A DNA stretch of 64,000 nt from Mesocentrotus franciscanus. Its lineage: Eukaryota > Echinodermata > Echinoidea > Camarodonta > Strongylocentrotidae. The notes under the pieces were generated by a model. The model was not told the origin of the DNA. It searched no databases and saw only the letters and a list, made by a program, of their open reading frames with translations. The DNA lies in assembly GCA_037976565.1 (NCBI GenBank), contig CP137680.1, positions 14,744,325-14,808,324 on the forward strand, in the 5' to 3' direction. A program made the position numbers and the translations under genes. Shown piece by piece: positions 39,601-45,818 of this stretch. Position 1 is the stretch's first letter. Each line of letters begins with the position of its first letter.

Positions 39601-40203
39601 TTATGTATCTATTCACCTGTGTCTTATCTGGGTCTAGAGTGGCAAAAGTAGATCAATGTCTTACCAAAGTTCATAAATGCCATTGCAGAGATTTGAACCC
39701 TAGCACCACTAGATCAACAATAAAATAACATCAATATATTGAGTGGAATGGATGTACAATATCTATTTTTAGGTATGATACTGCTGACAAACCAACTTTA
39801 ATGATAACATTTTAGATTTTAACAAGGATGCACTCAACAATGGTAATTCAGAAAATTAGTCTTACCGTTTTATCTTGCGAACATGTTGCCAGGAGATAAT
39901 CGTTGAAAGGAGAGAAGTCTAAATCCGTGACGAGGGATGAATGCGCATGATGCATGTACAAGCTCTGCGACTGACGACCAACGGAATTCACATCCAACAG
40001 TCCTATACAACCTCCACCTGAAGAGATAGGATTTATTTTTAAAAATTATTACAAAAATGAAACACAAAGTAAAATCCTCACAATTGCAGCAAATTCTATT
40101 ACTTGTCCGTGTACTTCAGTATAATATTTTTCTTTTGCGTCCTTTAGCTCTTACTATTCCCTACATCTCTGTCTGTCTGTCAAAGCATCTACACCCTCGA
40201 CCC

Positions 40204-40242
<39 letters not shown>

Positions 40243-41490
40243 AGTATGTCTGCCCACCTTTCTTTCTCTCTTTCTCTCTTGCTTTACTGCCAAAGTGACT
40301 AACACAAAGCAAACACACAAACAGTCACACTTGCTTGTACAACATAAAATGATAAGGTAAACATAGTAAACTTAATATAACAAATAGGAAAAAAATGCAT
40401 GAAGTGACAATGTCATATCTTTATTACTGTCATTTAAAGAGAATTTCATGTGCAATTTTGTCTTTAATGTTTCAATATCTCAATAAAGTTGTATGCAGAC
40501 ATTTTCTATCACTGTCTACCAGCACTTTCGTGTACATGAGTTACATGTACTGTACATGGAGTTCCCTGTAAAATTTGTCCCAGGGACCAGGGTATAACCA
40601 CAGTACAATACATTAACGGTATTGTAAATGATACAGCAATTTCTCTTTACTATTAATTTGCAGTTTCACAAGTTCTGACAGCTCGCACAGACAAGGAGCA
40701 CAGTGTACGAGCATGTACGGATCCTATTACAAACTTGATCCGGAACCGTGAAGTGAAAGTGAAAACTAATGCCAAAAGAAATATGATACCGGGTAGAAGC
40801 TTTTTTTTTTTCTTGTGAACTTTTTCCCCCTGCTTCACAGGCATCATACAAACATGTATGTGTAATAAGTTACACTCTAGCTCAAAGGCATGTTCCTACA
40901 TGTAAGAAAAGACAGCACACAATTACAATGTAGAATGTAAGTGTATATGGTCCATGGTACTGAATGTGACTGTTACTAACTTTAACAAAACAAGAAGAAT
41001 TGTGATATATATATTGGTTGCTCGTGATTGTCATTTGTTTTTGTTTGTTGTTGTTGTTTTTTCTTGAGGGGGTAAAACATACCTACAGTGATCGATCTGA
41101 AAATATATTTTTTTAATGTCCTGAACAAAATAAATTCTTGTAACCGAATTCCATCTAATCCTGTTCTAGTTATTGTCACAAAACTTTGAGATCATCATTT
41201 CTTTCGCTATTACTGGACACACACGTGATGTAAGCAAGTAAATGTTACATTTGAAATAATTATTTTGAATTAAATTCTTTAAAAAAAATACCAATTGTTC
41301 GACTTTCGAATGGATATTACGCTAACAAAATGCCATGTCTGAAAGAAGTTAAAAAAACAAAAACAAGTTTGAGTCTGTAAGACTTACTCGGCGGATCGGC
41401 ATTGTAAGCCATGTACGCCCCACTGGCTTTGATGTGATTCCCACATGATGAGGGAGATCCTGCTCGAACATCGGTTATCCAGGTCTGATG

Positions 41491-41521
<31 letters not shown>

Positions 41522-42241
41522 GGGTGATGGAAAGATAAAGGAATAGAAAGATGGAAGTGAGATGGAGAGAAGGAGGCAGAAAGATAAGATGAGAGGCATT
41601 TAGAAAGTAACAAAGACAAACAGAAGGGGGTAGAGGTACAGAAAATGACAGAAATATGAAGAAAGTGAGAAAGATAGAAGAAAAGAGATATAGAAAGAAA
41701 GAAAGAAAGAAAGAGAGACATGAAGTAAGATGAGAAAGAGAGGAGAGAAAGAGTGAAACAGTAAGGAGAGATAAACAGGATGGAAGAGATCCAGAAAGAG
41801 AGGACAAAGACAGAAAGAAGGGAAAAGAAGAACAGACAGCGAAGAAATAATTAGCAAAATGAATTGATTTGATGCACTTCAATAATAAATTAAAAAAATA
41901 TAGGGACAAATGAATGTGTAGGAATCCATAACAATTTTTAATAAAACAAATGAAATTGACAACTATTCTGAACAGGAAGACAAAACGTGCATGGAGCCAG
42001 GTAAAAGATGTTAACCTTACAATCAGTGCAACTTACAAGTGCCTTATTTTGTCTACAATTCTCATACATTACAAAACAAAAGTCATCTTGAAGTAAATGT
42101 AGATATTTGTATACATAACAATGAATCTTTCTTAACAATACATCTTTAGCAACAAATTATAAATCCATGCATGGTTCTCACCTCTCTCTTTGGATTTACA
42201 CAGAATGCATTCTTGAACTTAGAAACCTTGAACCTGTTCAT
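19103..42241 (-). CDS. CORO7: Coronin-7, complete gene of 25 coding exons
   Basis: Coronin-7 (POD-1/CRN7 type) is a long coronin with two WD40 beta-propellers in tandem. It acts in Golgi-to-endosome trafficking and F-actin organisation. The 25 exons (listed separately) all have GT-AG borders and compatible phases, apart from one-base shortfalls in exons 14 and 15. The predicted protein is about 948 residues, close to the vertebrate length of about 925. Visible features: the coronin N-terminus MNRFKVSKF; propeller 1 (about residues 1-380) with WD motifs IKIWDL, VKIYDL, IRIVDPR and VKVYDTR; a Lys/Pro- then Ser/Thr/Ala-rich linker (about 382-490); propeller 2 (about 500-885) with IRVW, LKIWDL and IRIYEPR; and an acidic tail FEGVDDDEWDD like the actin-regulatory tail of the family. 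It lacks the coiled coil of short coronins. The gene is divergent from COMMD5. Confidence 0.96.
19437..19605 (-). mobile_element. Retroposon 3' end with AAGCGCTTAGAGACGG tail
   Basis: On the minus strand it reads TAAAGCGCTTAGAGACGGTA, then TTAAGCGCTATATAG and an ATTATTATT tail (19400-19443). A related tail (AAAGCGCATAGGGACATGC...TATTATTATTA) is at 57470-57533 on the plus strand. Such a shared 3' end followed by a trinucleotide tail fits a SINE or a LINE end. Confidence 0.5.
19662..19748 (-). CDS. CORO7: CORO7 exon 24
   Basis: Encodes MASMNTKLSLKSEPLPQDNF then EGVDDDEW, the conserved acidic C-terminal tail of coronin-7 (vertebrate PLPQDSFEGVDEDEWD). Confidence 0.96.
20305..20396 (-). CDS. CORO7: CORO7 exon 23
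   Basis: Encodes SSIPKAGPPPKKYSSEQELT and YKTDAEKREE, the basic/proline segment before the acidic tail. Phase 0 out. Confidence 0.92.
20962..21097 (-). CDS. CORO7: CORO7 exon 22
   Basis: Encodes KEYFQDDVFPDTRVTWEPVL, then a W-F-x-G block, the second-propeller counterpart of exon 11. Ends one base into a codon. Confidence 0.95.
21594..21912 (-). mobile_element. tRNA-derived SINE in CORO7 intron 21
   Basis: On the minus strand the head has a tRNA-like A box TGGTCTAGTGG (21890-21900) and B box GGTTCGAGTCC (21846-21856) with tRNA-like spacing. An unrelated body follows to about 21655 and a (TTA)n/(ATT)n tail at 21598-21640. A diverged body fragment lies near 22265-22345 and another SINE copy near 39600-39720. 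Confidence 0.75.
21940..22056 (-). CDS. CORO7: CORO7 exon 21
   Basis: Encodes FLPKTCCRIKDVEFMRALKL, then TTLEPIHFTLPRVK, the LPK-x-x-C-x-V-x-x-x-E block. A tRNA-derived SINE lies about 28 bp into the following intron. Confidence 0.95.
22620..22895. repeat. Dispersed repeat with CGGACGGATGGCAC ... CGACTTCGTTGGCGAGGGG
   Basis: The segment TATGACCTTTGACCT ... GGAAGGACGGACGGATGG ... CCTCCGACTTCGTTGGCGAG resembles a repeat type I know from marine invertebrate genomes. It lies in CORO7 intron 20, has no coding frame, and its class is unknown. Confidence 0.4.
22990..23079 (-). CDS. CORO7: CORO7 exon 20
   Basis: Encodes GERLVTCLEILKEAPYFMTL and SNYASPESHQ. 30 codons, phase 0. Confidence 0.93.
23637..23775 (-). 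CDS. CORO7: CORO7 exon 19
   Basis: Encodes SARLVSLHDPKDLTEALQIL, then ALLIPCYDPDTHVVFMTGK, the second-propeller counterpart of exon 8. Phase 0 out. Confidence 0.95.
24348..24433 (-). CDS. CORO7: CORO7 exon 18
   Basis: Encodes GPEGSRGARIFWVHNGELLA and ISGFE, matching the G-x-R-G-A-R-I-x-W block. Ends two bases into a codon. Confidence 0.94.
25552..25765 (-). mobile_element. LINE 3' end fragment, minus strand
   Basis: On the minus strand an AT-rich 3' UTR ends GGAAATGAAATAAATACG followed by four AATTG repeats. This is the 3' end pattern of the LINEs at 9120-9920 and 12795-13670. The body is missing. Confidence 0.55.
25829..25975. mobile_element. MITE, GGGCCCTGTTTCATAAA family, copy 2
   Basis: A 147-bp palindromic element with the same inner TTGTTATCAATAACAAG and CTCTCAGCCAATCAAATGC as copies at 514 and 31469. 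Right end TTTTATGAAACGGGGCC. In CORO7 intron 17. Confidence 0.75.
26061..26165 (-). CDS. CORO7: CORO7 exon 17
   Basis: Encodes IFSAAWSPDGKRIATVCKDG and LIRIYEPRSSNTPVA: W-S-P-D-G and I-R-I-Y-x-P-R of a WD blade. 35 codons, phase 0 at both ends. Confidence 0.96.
26440..26555. repeat. (ACAAC)n and (GACCA)n pentanucleotide tract
   Basis: Imperfect ACAAC/ACGAC repeats followed by six GACCA/CACCA units, starting 13 bp beyond the exon 16 donor. Frames read across it are repeat artefacts. Confidence 0.9.
26568..26710 (-). CDS. CORO7: CORO7 exon 16
   Basis: Encodes GHQEKIYFIKFHPLASDVLL, SASFDMLLKIWDLTTGEE, then a following GHTDQ. A textbook WD40 repeat. The intron just after the donor holds the (GACCA)n/(ACAAC)n pentanucleotide tract. 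Confidence 0.96.
27180..27378 (-). mobile_element. tRNA-derived SINE in CORO7 intron 15
   Basis: On the minus strand the head has A box TTGCTCAGTGG (27352-27362) and B box GGATCGAAACC (27309-27319), with an anticodon-like stem between. The body reads AACGCATTAATCCTCATTAC, then CCATCGGTCCCCTGGTTGC. The acceptor-stem ends do not pair like a true tRNA, so this is a retroposon and not a tRNA gene. Confidence 0.75.
27488..27682 (-). CDS. CORO7: CORO7 exon 15, one base short
   Basis: Reads INKPGKLPETGVPTVQNGST, then DFSWDPFNDCRLAVACDDAK, IRVWSFPEEGF, a full WD blade, then meets TGA at 27512-27514. The next frame gives TLTEPDVFLL and joins exon 16 in phase. 195 bp where 196 are needed; the break is near 27517-27523. 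Confidence 0.9.
28109..28254 (-). CDS. CORO7: CORO7 exon 14, one base short
   Basis: It should be a phase 0-to-0 exon but is 146 bp. The start, in frame with exon 13, reads GTLGQRKDHIFNIR, as in orthologues. The rest is orthologous only in the next frame (NASITVFGESDGFHANKK, WAAVPLAGSGGLITIID). The break is near 28211-28215. Propeller 2 begins here. Confidence 0.88.
28325..28745. repeat. Dispersed repeat D, copy 1
   Basis: Shares with 30465-30800, in order and same orientation: ATTTGCTGAC, CTAGACTTGGTGGAAATACC, ACAAGTCT, CCAATCAAGAAAT or its variant, CCC..GTCTCTCGG, GTGAAGGC-type block, GGTGAATACCCGAA-type block and CAATGAGGACCC-type block. Both copies are in CORO7 introns. Class unknown; no coding. 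Confidence 0.5.
28767..28985 (-). CDS. CORO7: CORO7 exon 13 (Ser/Thr/Ala linker)
   Basis: 73 codons of low complexity (PDESPSNTTTPPVSSSTSSA... with Ser and Ala runs encoded by imperfect TCA/GCA repeats) ending KKKFTMAQTSKFKHLQ. SKF+H is the conserved lead-in to propeller 2. The triplet repeats suggest length variation between alleles. Confidence 0.9.
29105..29487. mobile_element. TTAA-type MITE, family E, copy A
   Basis: About 383 bp with inverted ends (CTAAAGATAAAGTTGGGTTC and GAACTCAACC). It is colinear in inverted orientation with the copy at 48268-48659, including ATGCGATTGCATTGTGAAAG and TTTGGCCCAGTCTTGGTAAA. No coding capacity. Confidence 0.7.
29880..30120. repeat. Purine-rich tract with (GA)n
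   Basis: About 240 bp of almost pure purine on the plus strand, with a perfect (GA)n run at about 30026-30072. It ends 32 bp from the exon 12 donor. It may form triplex DNA; open frames in it are artefacts. Confidence 0.9.
30152..30289 (-). CDS. CORO7: CORO7 exon 12 (inter-propeller linker)
   Basis: Begins VAKISLDPAKRKDKKPKKPA then a Gln/Ser-rich and Gly-rich stretch. Basic, probably disordered linker between the two propellers. 46 codons, phase 0 at both ends. The donor is followed at once by a long purine-rich tract. Confidence 0.88.
30465..30800. repeat. Dispersed repeat D, copy 2
   Basis: The partner of the repeat at 28325-28745, in the intron between exons 11 and 12. It is diverged but colinear over most of its length. 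Confidence 0.5.
30972..31067 (-). CDS. CORO7: CORO7 exon 11
   Basis: Encodes HLNFYPELFPDTAGDEPALS and STQWLAGENAK: the coronin motif F-x-x-D/E-L-F-P-D-T-A-G and the x-W-x-x-G block. 32 codons, phase 0. Confidence 0.95.
31469..31617. mobile_element. MITE, GGGCCCTGTTTCATAAA family, copy 3
   Basis: Palindromic element with ends GGGCCCTGTTTCATAAAACT and ATATGAAACAAGGCCC, ending 14 bp from the exon 10 donor. Inner arms TTGTTATCAATAACAAG as in the other two copies. Confidence 0.75.
31631..31773 (-). CDS. CORO7: CORO7 exon 10
   Basis: Encodes ...KGICLVPKKVLDVMSCEVGR and LLQLTKQAIVPLKVEVPRT, matching the family's LVP+-x-x-x-V-x-x-C-E-V-x-R-x-x-x-L block. The acceptor CATAG/GTACCATG and the first part of the exon are copied several times in the upstream intron (31803-32312). 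Confidence 0.95.
31803..32312 (-). repeat. CORO7: Tandem intronic copies of the exon 10 5' edge
   Basis: About six diverged units (starting near 31803, 31869, 31950, 32062, 32159 and 32261; spacing about 70-110 bp) repeat the exon 10 block at 31728-31774. That block contains GGAACGAGACATATTCCC, CTGCTGCTCACCACTGTACA and TGGTACCTATG on the plus strand. The unit at 31869-31928 keeps the acceptor CATAG/GTACCATGTACA intact. Upstream units lose it step by step. Confidence 0.8.
32470..32527 (-). CDS. CORO7: CORO7 exon 9
   Basis: Encodes GDQRIGIFEVPDGASRISD, the last strand of propeller 1 after the GKG motif. 58 bp, ends one base into a codon. Confidence 0.92.
33568..33622 (-). CDS. CORO7: CORO7 exon 8
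   Basis: Encodes TLMPLYDPDTQLVFLCGK, the L-x-P-x-Y-D-x-D-T-x-x-x-x-L-x-G-K-G motif near the end of a coronin propeller. 55 bp, phase 0 out. Confidence 0.95.
33990..34072 (-). CDS. CORO7: CORO7 exon 7
   Basis: Encodes RRAREVKVYDTRKFGSACCS and VEMGTATG: the R-E-V-K-x-W/Y-D-T-R motif of coronins. Ends two bases into a Gly codon. Confidence 0.94.
34834..34920 (-). CDS. CORO7: CORO7 exon 6
   Basis: Encodes ETKGHDNIRDSRVCWLGDRD and YVLSTGFNS, matching the coronin signature H-x-N-x-R-D-S-R and L-S-T-G-F. 29 codons, phase 0 at both ends. Confidence 0.95.
35120..35226. repeat. (CT)n tract beside CORO7 exon 5
   Basis: Interrupted TCTC dinucleotides on the plus strand, 22 bp from the exon 5 donor. 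Frames across it are artefacts. Confidence 0.9.
35248..35372 (-). CDS. CORO7: CORO7 exon 5
   Basis: Encodes VEVAEDQLQGISWKLDGTLL, ATTSKDKKIRIVDPRA: a WD blade. The donor TCT/GTAAGTC is directly followed in the intron by a (GA)n tract on the minus strand. Confidence 0.95.
36126..37121. mobile_element. mariner-like hairpin element with about 260-bp TIRs
   Basis: The ends CAGAGTGAGTCAGAAAAAAT and its inverse ATTTTTTCTGACTCACTCTG are flanked by TA at 36124-36125 and 37122-37123, the Tc1/mariner target duplication. The arms stay highly similar for about 260 bp. The interior is (CA)n (36388-36470), a (CAT)n tract (36597-36664) and (GT)n (36780-36868). No transposase is encoded. It lies in CORO7 intron 4 and would fold into a long hairpin in the pre-mRNA. 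Confidence 0.85.
37540..37682. repeat. (ATT)n-type trinucleotide tract
   Basis: Imperfect TTA/TCA/TTG triplets over about 140 bp in CORO7 intron 4. Frames reading poly-Tyr or poly-Leu here are artefacts. Confidence 0.9.
38093..38279 (-). CDS. CORO7: CORO7 exon 4
   Basis: Starts IKIWDLPEGG, completing the previous WD repeat. It continues with VENVLFHPTASDLLTASVHT and VKIYDLTQEEE, another full blade of propeller 1. Ends one base into a codon at TTGG/GTAGGA. Confidence 0.94.
39395..39536. repeat. Inverted repeat (hairpin), about 140 bp
   Basis: ATATTGACTGGC...GATATAAGAATATTGACC...CTAAGA(C)CATATTGCC on the left is matched inverted by GGCAATATGATCTTAG...GGTCAATATTTCTTATATA...GCCAGTCAATAT on the right, with a short loop. 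Probably a MITE remnant. Confidence 0.6.
39866..40017 (-). CDS. CORO7: CORO7 exon 3
   Basis: Encodes GGCIGLLDV, then HSSLVTDLDFSPFNDYLLAT and CSQDKT, a canonical WD repeat (H-x-D-x-x-F-S-P-F, LAT-S-D). Acceptor CTCTTCAG, donor ACG/GTAAG. Confidence 0.95.
40207..40240. repeat. (CT)n microsatellite
   Basis: A run of about 17 CT units in CORO7 intron 2. Confidence 0.9.
41388..41484 (-). CDS. CORO7: CORO7 exon 2
   Basis: Encodes TWITDVRAGSPSSCGNHIKA..., matching the family's W-I-x-D-I-R-A-G and NHIK-S motifs at the start of propeller 1. Phase 0 in, phase 1 out. A GA-rich tract lies just upstream of the acceptor. Confidence 0.93.
41488..41835. repeat. Long purine-rich tract upstream of CORO7 exon 2
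   Basis: About 350 bp of mostly A and G on the plus strand, starting with (GA)n next to the exon 2 acceptor. On the transcribed strand it is an unusually long polypyrimidine tract. Long frames across it are artefacts. Confidence 0.85.
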
Positions 42242-42277
42242 TCTGATTGGAGTTCAGCTATCAAGCTGGTATCAAAT
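42182..42277 (-). CDS. CORO7: CORO7 exon 1 (coding 42241-42182)
   Basis: The acceptor TTTCAG precedes 36 bp of leader, then ATG (42241-42239) and 20 codons beginning MNRFKVSKF, the invariant start of coronins. Donor AGAG/GTGAGAA. Ends in phase 0. Confidence 0.93.
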
Positions 42278-42279
42278 CT

Positions 42280-43640
42280 GAAACAGTACAAGAAGATATA
42301 CTGATAGAACATGCTATTTAGATGAATACGTAGTCTCGAAGATTGTCAAAAAATTCAGTCCATCGACAATGCATCCACTGGCATATTTTGATCCCTTTTG
42401 ATCCTCCCTTATGAGGTGATTTTGTTCCCCCCTTCTTTATTGGAGGGGCTTTATTGTCAGAAATATTTCAGAGTACTCAATGTGACCCCCTTTCCCTCCA
42501 AATCATAGATCTGCCCCTTCATCTATCAATCATGTCAATATCTGTATTTCCTTGGAGGGTCAGTCAGGTACATTCCATGATCTTAAAATGTAAAGTAATT
42601 TGAGTATTTTCCTGACCAAGTAAATTGTTTAAGATTGCTAACAGCTCAGGTCTGAAACGGACATTGAATAAGGCATCTTAACATTTACAATTTTACATGA
42701 AGAAAGTTGAACACTAATATGAAAGTTATGGATTTCTAATGACATGAAAGTGAAAAATATCTAGACAAATTGGCCACTAGGTCATGAGTTTAGGATATCA
42801 TTCCCTCACTATCCATCAATTCTTTGGTTGATATTGATAATACAGTTTTCCCATTCTTCCAACAATCTCATTTCCTCATTACCTCCTAATATAATTTTTG
42901 TAATAGTTTCGTCAAGAAATTTATATCTCCATACCTTTACCAAACTTTTATTGATATAATGCTTTTGAATGCATGCATCAATAAAATGTGTATTTATGTT
43001 TTTCAGTTAAAATATTACAATGTGAATTTTTGATTAAATAAATTTATAAATTATACATGATCATAAGTATACAATATCATGAAAATAGTCTCCTTCTGGT
43101 ACTAGACTTGTTTCAGTCCGGATCTGGTCTAGACTTTTCTTTCCGAGTTCAACCATTACATGAAGCTACCCTATTTTGCTTTTATTTTCCTTTCCTTTTT
43201 CCATTCATTCATTCATTCAAAATGGTTACTTACAAAATCAACAGCACTTGATTTTATATATTACCTTAATTAAATAGATCTACTTAAAAGTAAAACAAAT
43301 GCTATGTACAGCACAATTACAAATCAAAATGGTACATCAATCTTGGAATATAACTTGCATTAAAATCCAGAACTATGACAAATTATAATACACATTGAAA
43401 CAGTCTTGAAAAAGTACAGCCAGGGTTCACTTTTATTTTTAAATAAGCTTATTGAAAACACTTTTATTTTTAAATAAGCTTACCGGTATTGAAAACAATC
43501 TTATAAAATAAAACATGATTAAAGAGTAACAAATATATTTTCAAAATATTGATATATTATAAATTAGATGGACCATTAAGGAAGAGTGTTCTATAATTAT
43601 AAATGAAATATCTATACATCTCATCTATCACATTCTGACC
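42280..43640. other. CORO7 first intron, no recognised element
   Basis: AT-rich DNA between coding exon 1 and the probable 5' UTR exon. Only a short direct duplication (ACTTTTATTTTTAAATAAGC near 43431 and 43461) is notable. Confidence 0.5.
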
Positions 43641-43940
43641 TGTTACAAGCAATCCCCACACCCCGCCCCCCTGCCAAAGCCTAGCGCTAGCCGACTGTCA
43701 GAATGTACTGTGTGCATGCAGGGAGTTGGTATGTGCATATGTGTAGGCCTACTCTCCGCCAGAGCAGAGGGGCGGTGTCCGCCTAAAACAACTCGGATAT
43801 CGCACTAGCCCCAAACTCTTCCCGGTCGGTCTCACGTCATAAGAAGCCATCAGGAACAGCATACATCCATATAACGTATAATACACTTAGAGTATCTCAC
43901 TAACACAGTATTTACATGCAAAAAATAAAAACAAACTTAC

Positions 43941-44000
43941 CCAGTATCAACGAAATATAGACGTTTCAGACCCCAGAAAATTAATTCTGACTGGCTAGCA
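43941..44000 (-). other. CORO7: Probable 5' UTR exon of CORO7 (right border uncertain)
   Basis: On the minus strand, CTGG is followed by a strong donor GTAAGTTTG (exon ends at 43941). The coding exon 1 has its own acceptor TTTCAG at 42278-42283, so its 35 bp of leader must be spliced to an upstream non-coding exon. This donor, about 1.7 kb upstream, is the best candidate. The transcription start is not visible; the outer border is a guess. Confidence 0.4.
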
Positions 44001-44789
44001 GAGAATCCGGAAATGGGTGATTAACACTGGAACAATGTTTGTGTGTGTTCATCGGGGATGCTAGGTTAGTCTTGCTCAAGGATCTTAGATTTCAATGTCA
44101 TAAAAATAATATATATTTAAAAAAATTGTATGTGTATTTGTATGTGTGTGCGTGTGTTTATTGTTTTTTCCACTCAAATATGACAGTGTCAGACTCCAGA
44201 AAAACCTTAATCGCCATAACTTTGAAAATATAAGAATGTGCCGAGAATTGTCTTCTTCGGCCCCGAAGGGGGTGGGGGGGGGGGATGGGGTGTTTTCTTT
44301 GTTACAAATATATATAATTAAGTAGGCGCCTATGGAAATATTATCATTTTCCTATTTTTCTTGCTTGCTGTTCAGAGATTTTTCTGACCCCCCCCCTTTT
44401 TTTTTTGTGTGGTTAAAGTAGAGCAAGTTAACTAATGGTGTCACCTTTTAGGCTTACCATTGCAAACTTGACTCTAGTGGGGGTCATGACGGGGATGGGG
44501 TGAGGAAATTAGGCCTTATATTATCACTTATCAGGGATTTGAGATTATGTTGCAATGCACAAAAGGATGACACGTTACATATCATTGCAGTGTGAGAGGG
44601 GGTTAACTTTTTCTATCACCATAAGATTTTTTTAAAGATGCGAAAAAGACCCCCAGATGGTTTATTAAAAAAAAGTTAGGTTGGAATATTGATGGATAAG
44701 AAAACACATAATACACACGGATGTGGCTGTGGATCAGATGAGATTCTGAATACTACACGTGACATGGGGGGGCCCGGGGGTGTGCCCCT

Positions 44790-45060
44790 CAGTGGCGGAT
44801 CCAGGGGCCTGGGCCCCTCCCTAGGAAAAAACAGGTAAAAACACCCTTTTTTGAAAAAAGAAGAAGATGGGCCCCTCCTGGCGCCCAAGGGGTGGTGGTG
44901 GAAAAAAAAATCACCCTTCCCGTAGGAAAATTTTTGGGGTGCCAAAAAAAAATTGTGGTCACTACCTCTGGCGCCCAAGGGGGGGTGGCAGTGGGAAAAA
45001 AAAATACCCTTCTCGGAGGGAAAACAATTTTTTCGGGTGCCAAATTTTTTTTTTTTTGCT
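44790..45060. mobile_element. CAGTGGCGGATCCAG-type element end with a two-copy repeat
   Basis: Begins CAGTGGCGGATCCAGGGGCC, the same terminus as the element at 57534-58805. Inside are two tandem copies of a unit of about 90 bp with TGGCGCCCAAGGGG-GGTGG, an A-run, ACCCTTC, GGAAAA and GGGTGCCAAA. The opposite TIR was not found, so this is probably a truncated copy. Confidence 0.6.
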
Positions 45061-45263
45061 CACTCACTGATATTTGATATTTAAGATCCCCCAGGCATGT
45101 TATGGTAAACAAATTTACAAAATATCCTTTGTCTTTGATGAAATTTTGATGGATAAGACATCCATGAATGTAGAGTTTAGGAGGGGGTCTTCTTCCTTCT
45201 CTCTTTCTTATTTTCCTTTCTCCTTTTCACAATTTTTACCATTCCCCTGTTTATACACAAACT

Positions 45264-45265
<2 letters not shown>

Positions 45266-45359
<94 letters not shown>

Positions 45360-45425
45360 CCCCTCTCTCTCTCTGTCTCTCTCTCTCTCTCTGTCTCTCT
45401 CTCTCTCTCTCTCGATCTCTCTGTC
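45266..45425. repeat. (CT)n/(GTCT)n microsatellite
   Basis: About 160 bp of CT dinucleotides with a (GTCT)n block at about 45314-45340, 250 bp upstream of the COMMD5 start codon. Frames across it are artefacts. Confidence 0.92.
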
Positions 45426-45673
45426 TCATCAAGGGGCAGCTTCCTTTTATTTTTCTGTGCCCGATTGTGATTTCATACCCTACACATTAATTACATAAAG
45501 ATATAAATATATGGAGGATGAGTATTTTTTTTTGCTTGTCACCGATTTATCTTCTTTCATTATTCATATACATAGACAATTTTTAACACGGTTGCACATT
45601 AGTGATTAAGGACCCGAAAATTGATAAGGGCGCCTGGTACAAGACTACGCGATCACCTGATAAACTCGTCGAA

Positions 45674-45818
45674 ATGGCCCTCCCTTCTGTTGGAAATCCT
45701 GGAGGTTTTGCGGGTGATAGAACCCTTTTTGTTGGTGCAAAGGTACCACATGAGATCAAATCTATGGTGAAACTACTAAAGAGTACAGATAAATCGACGT
45801 TTAGGGAGCTTCTGAAAG
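45674..45818 (+). CDS. COMMD5: COMMD5 exon 1 (coding part)
   Basis: ATG and 48 codons (MALPSVGNPGGFAGDRTLFV..., STFRELLK). Donor AAAG/GTAAAC, ends one base into a codon. Confidence 0.92.

Larger units (their letters stand above)
44060..45600. other. CORO7-COMMD5 intergenic region
   Basis: No gene was recognised. The region lies between divergent 5' ends. It contains G- and C-runs (near 44265-44291 and 44389-44408), the repeat at 44790-45060 and the CT/GTCT tract at 45266-45425. No TATA box or clear initiator could be assigned. Confidence 0.45.

Noticed and set aside
41317..41721. Frame joining CORO7 exon 2 to upstream Ser/Leu runs
   Set aside because: The upstream part is the polypyrimidine side of the (GA)n tract; the acceptor at 41485-41487 defines the exon start.
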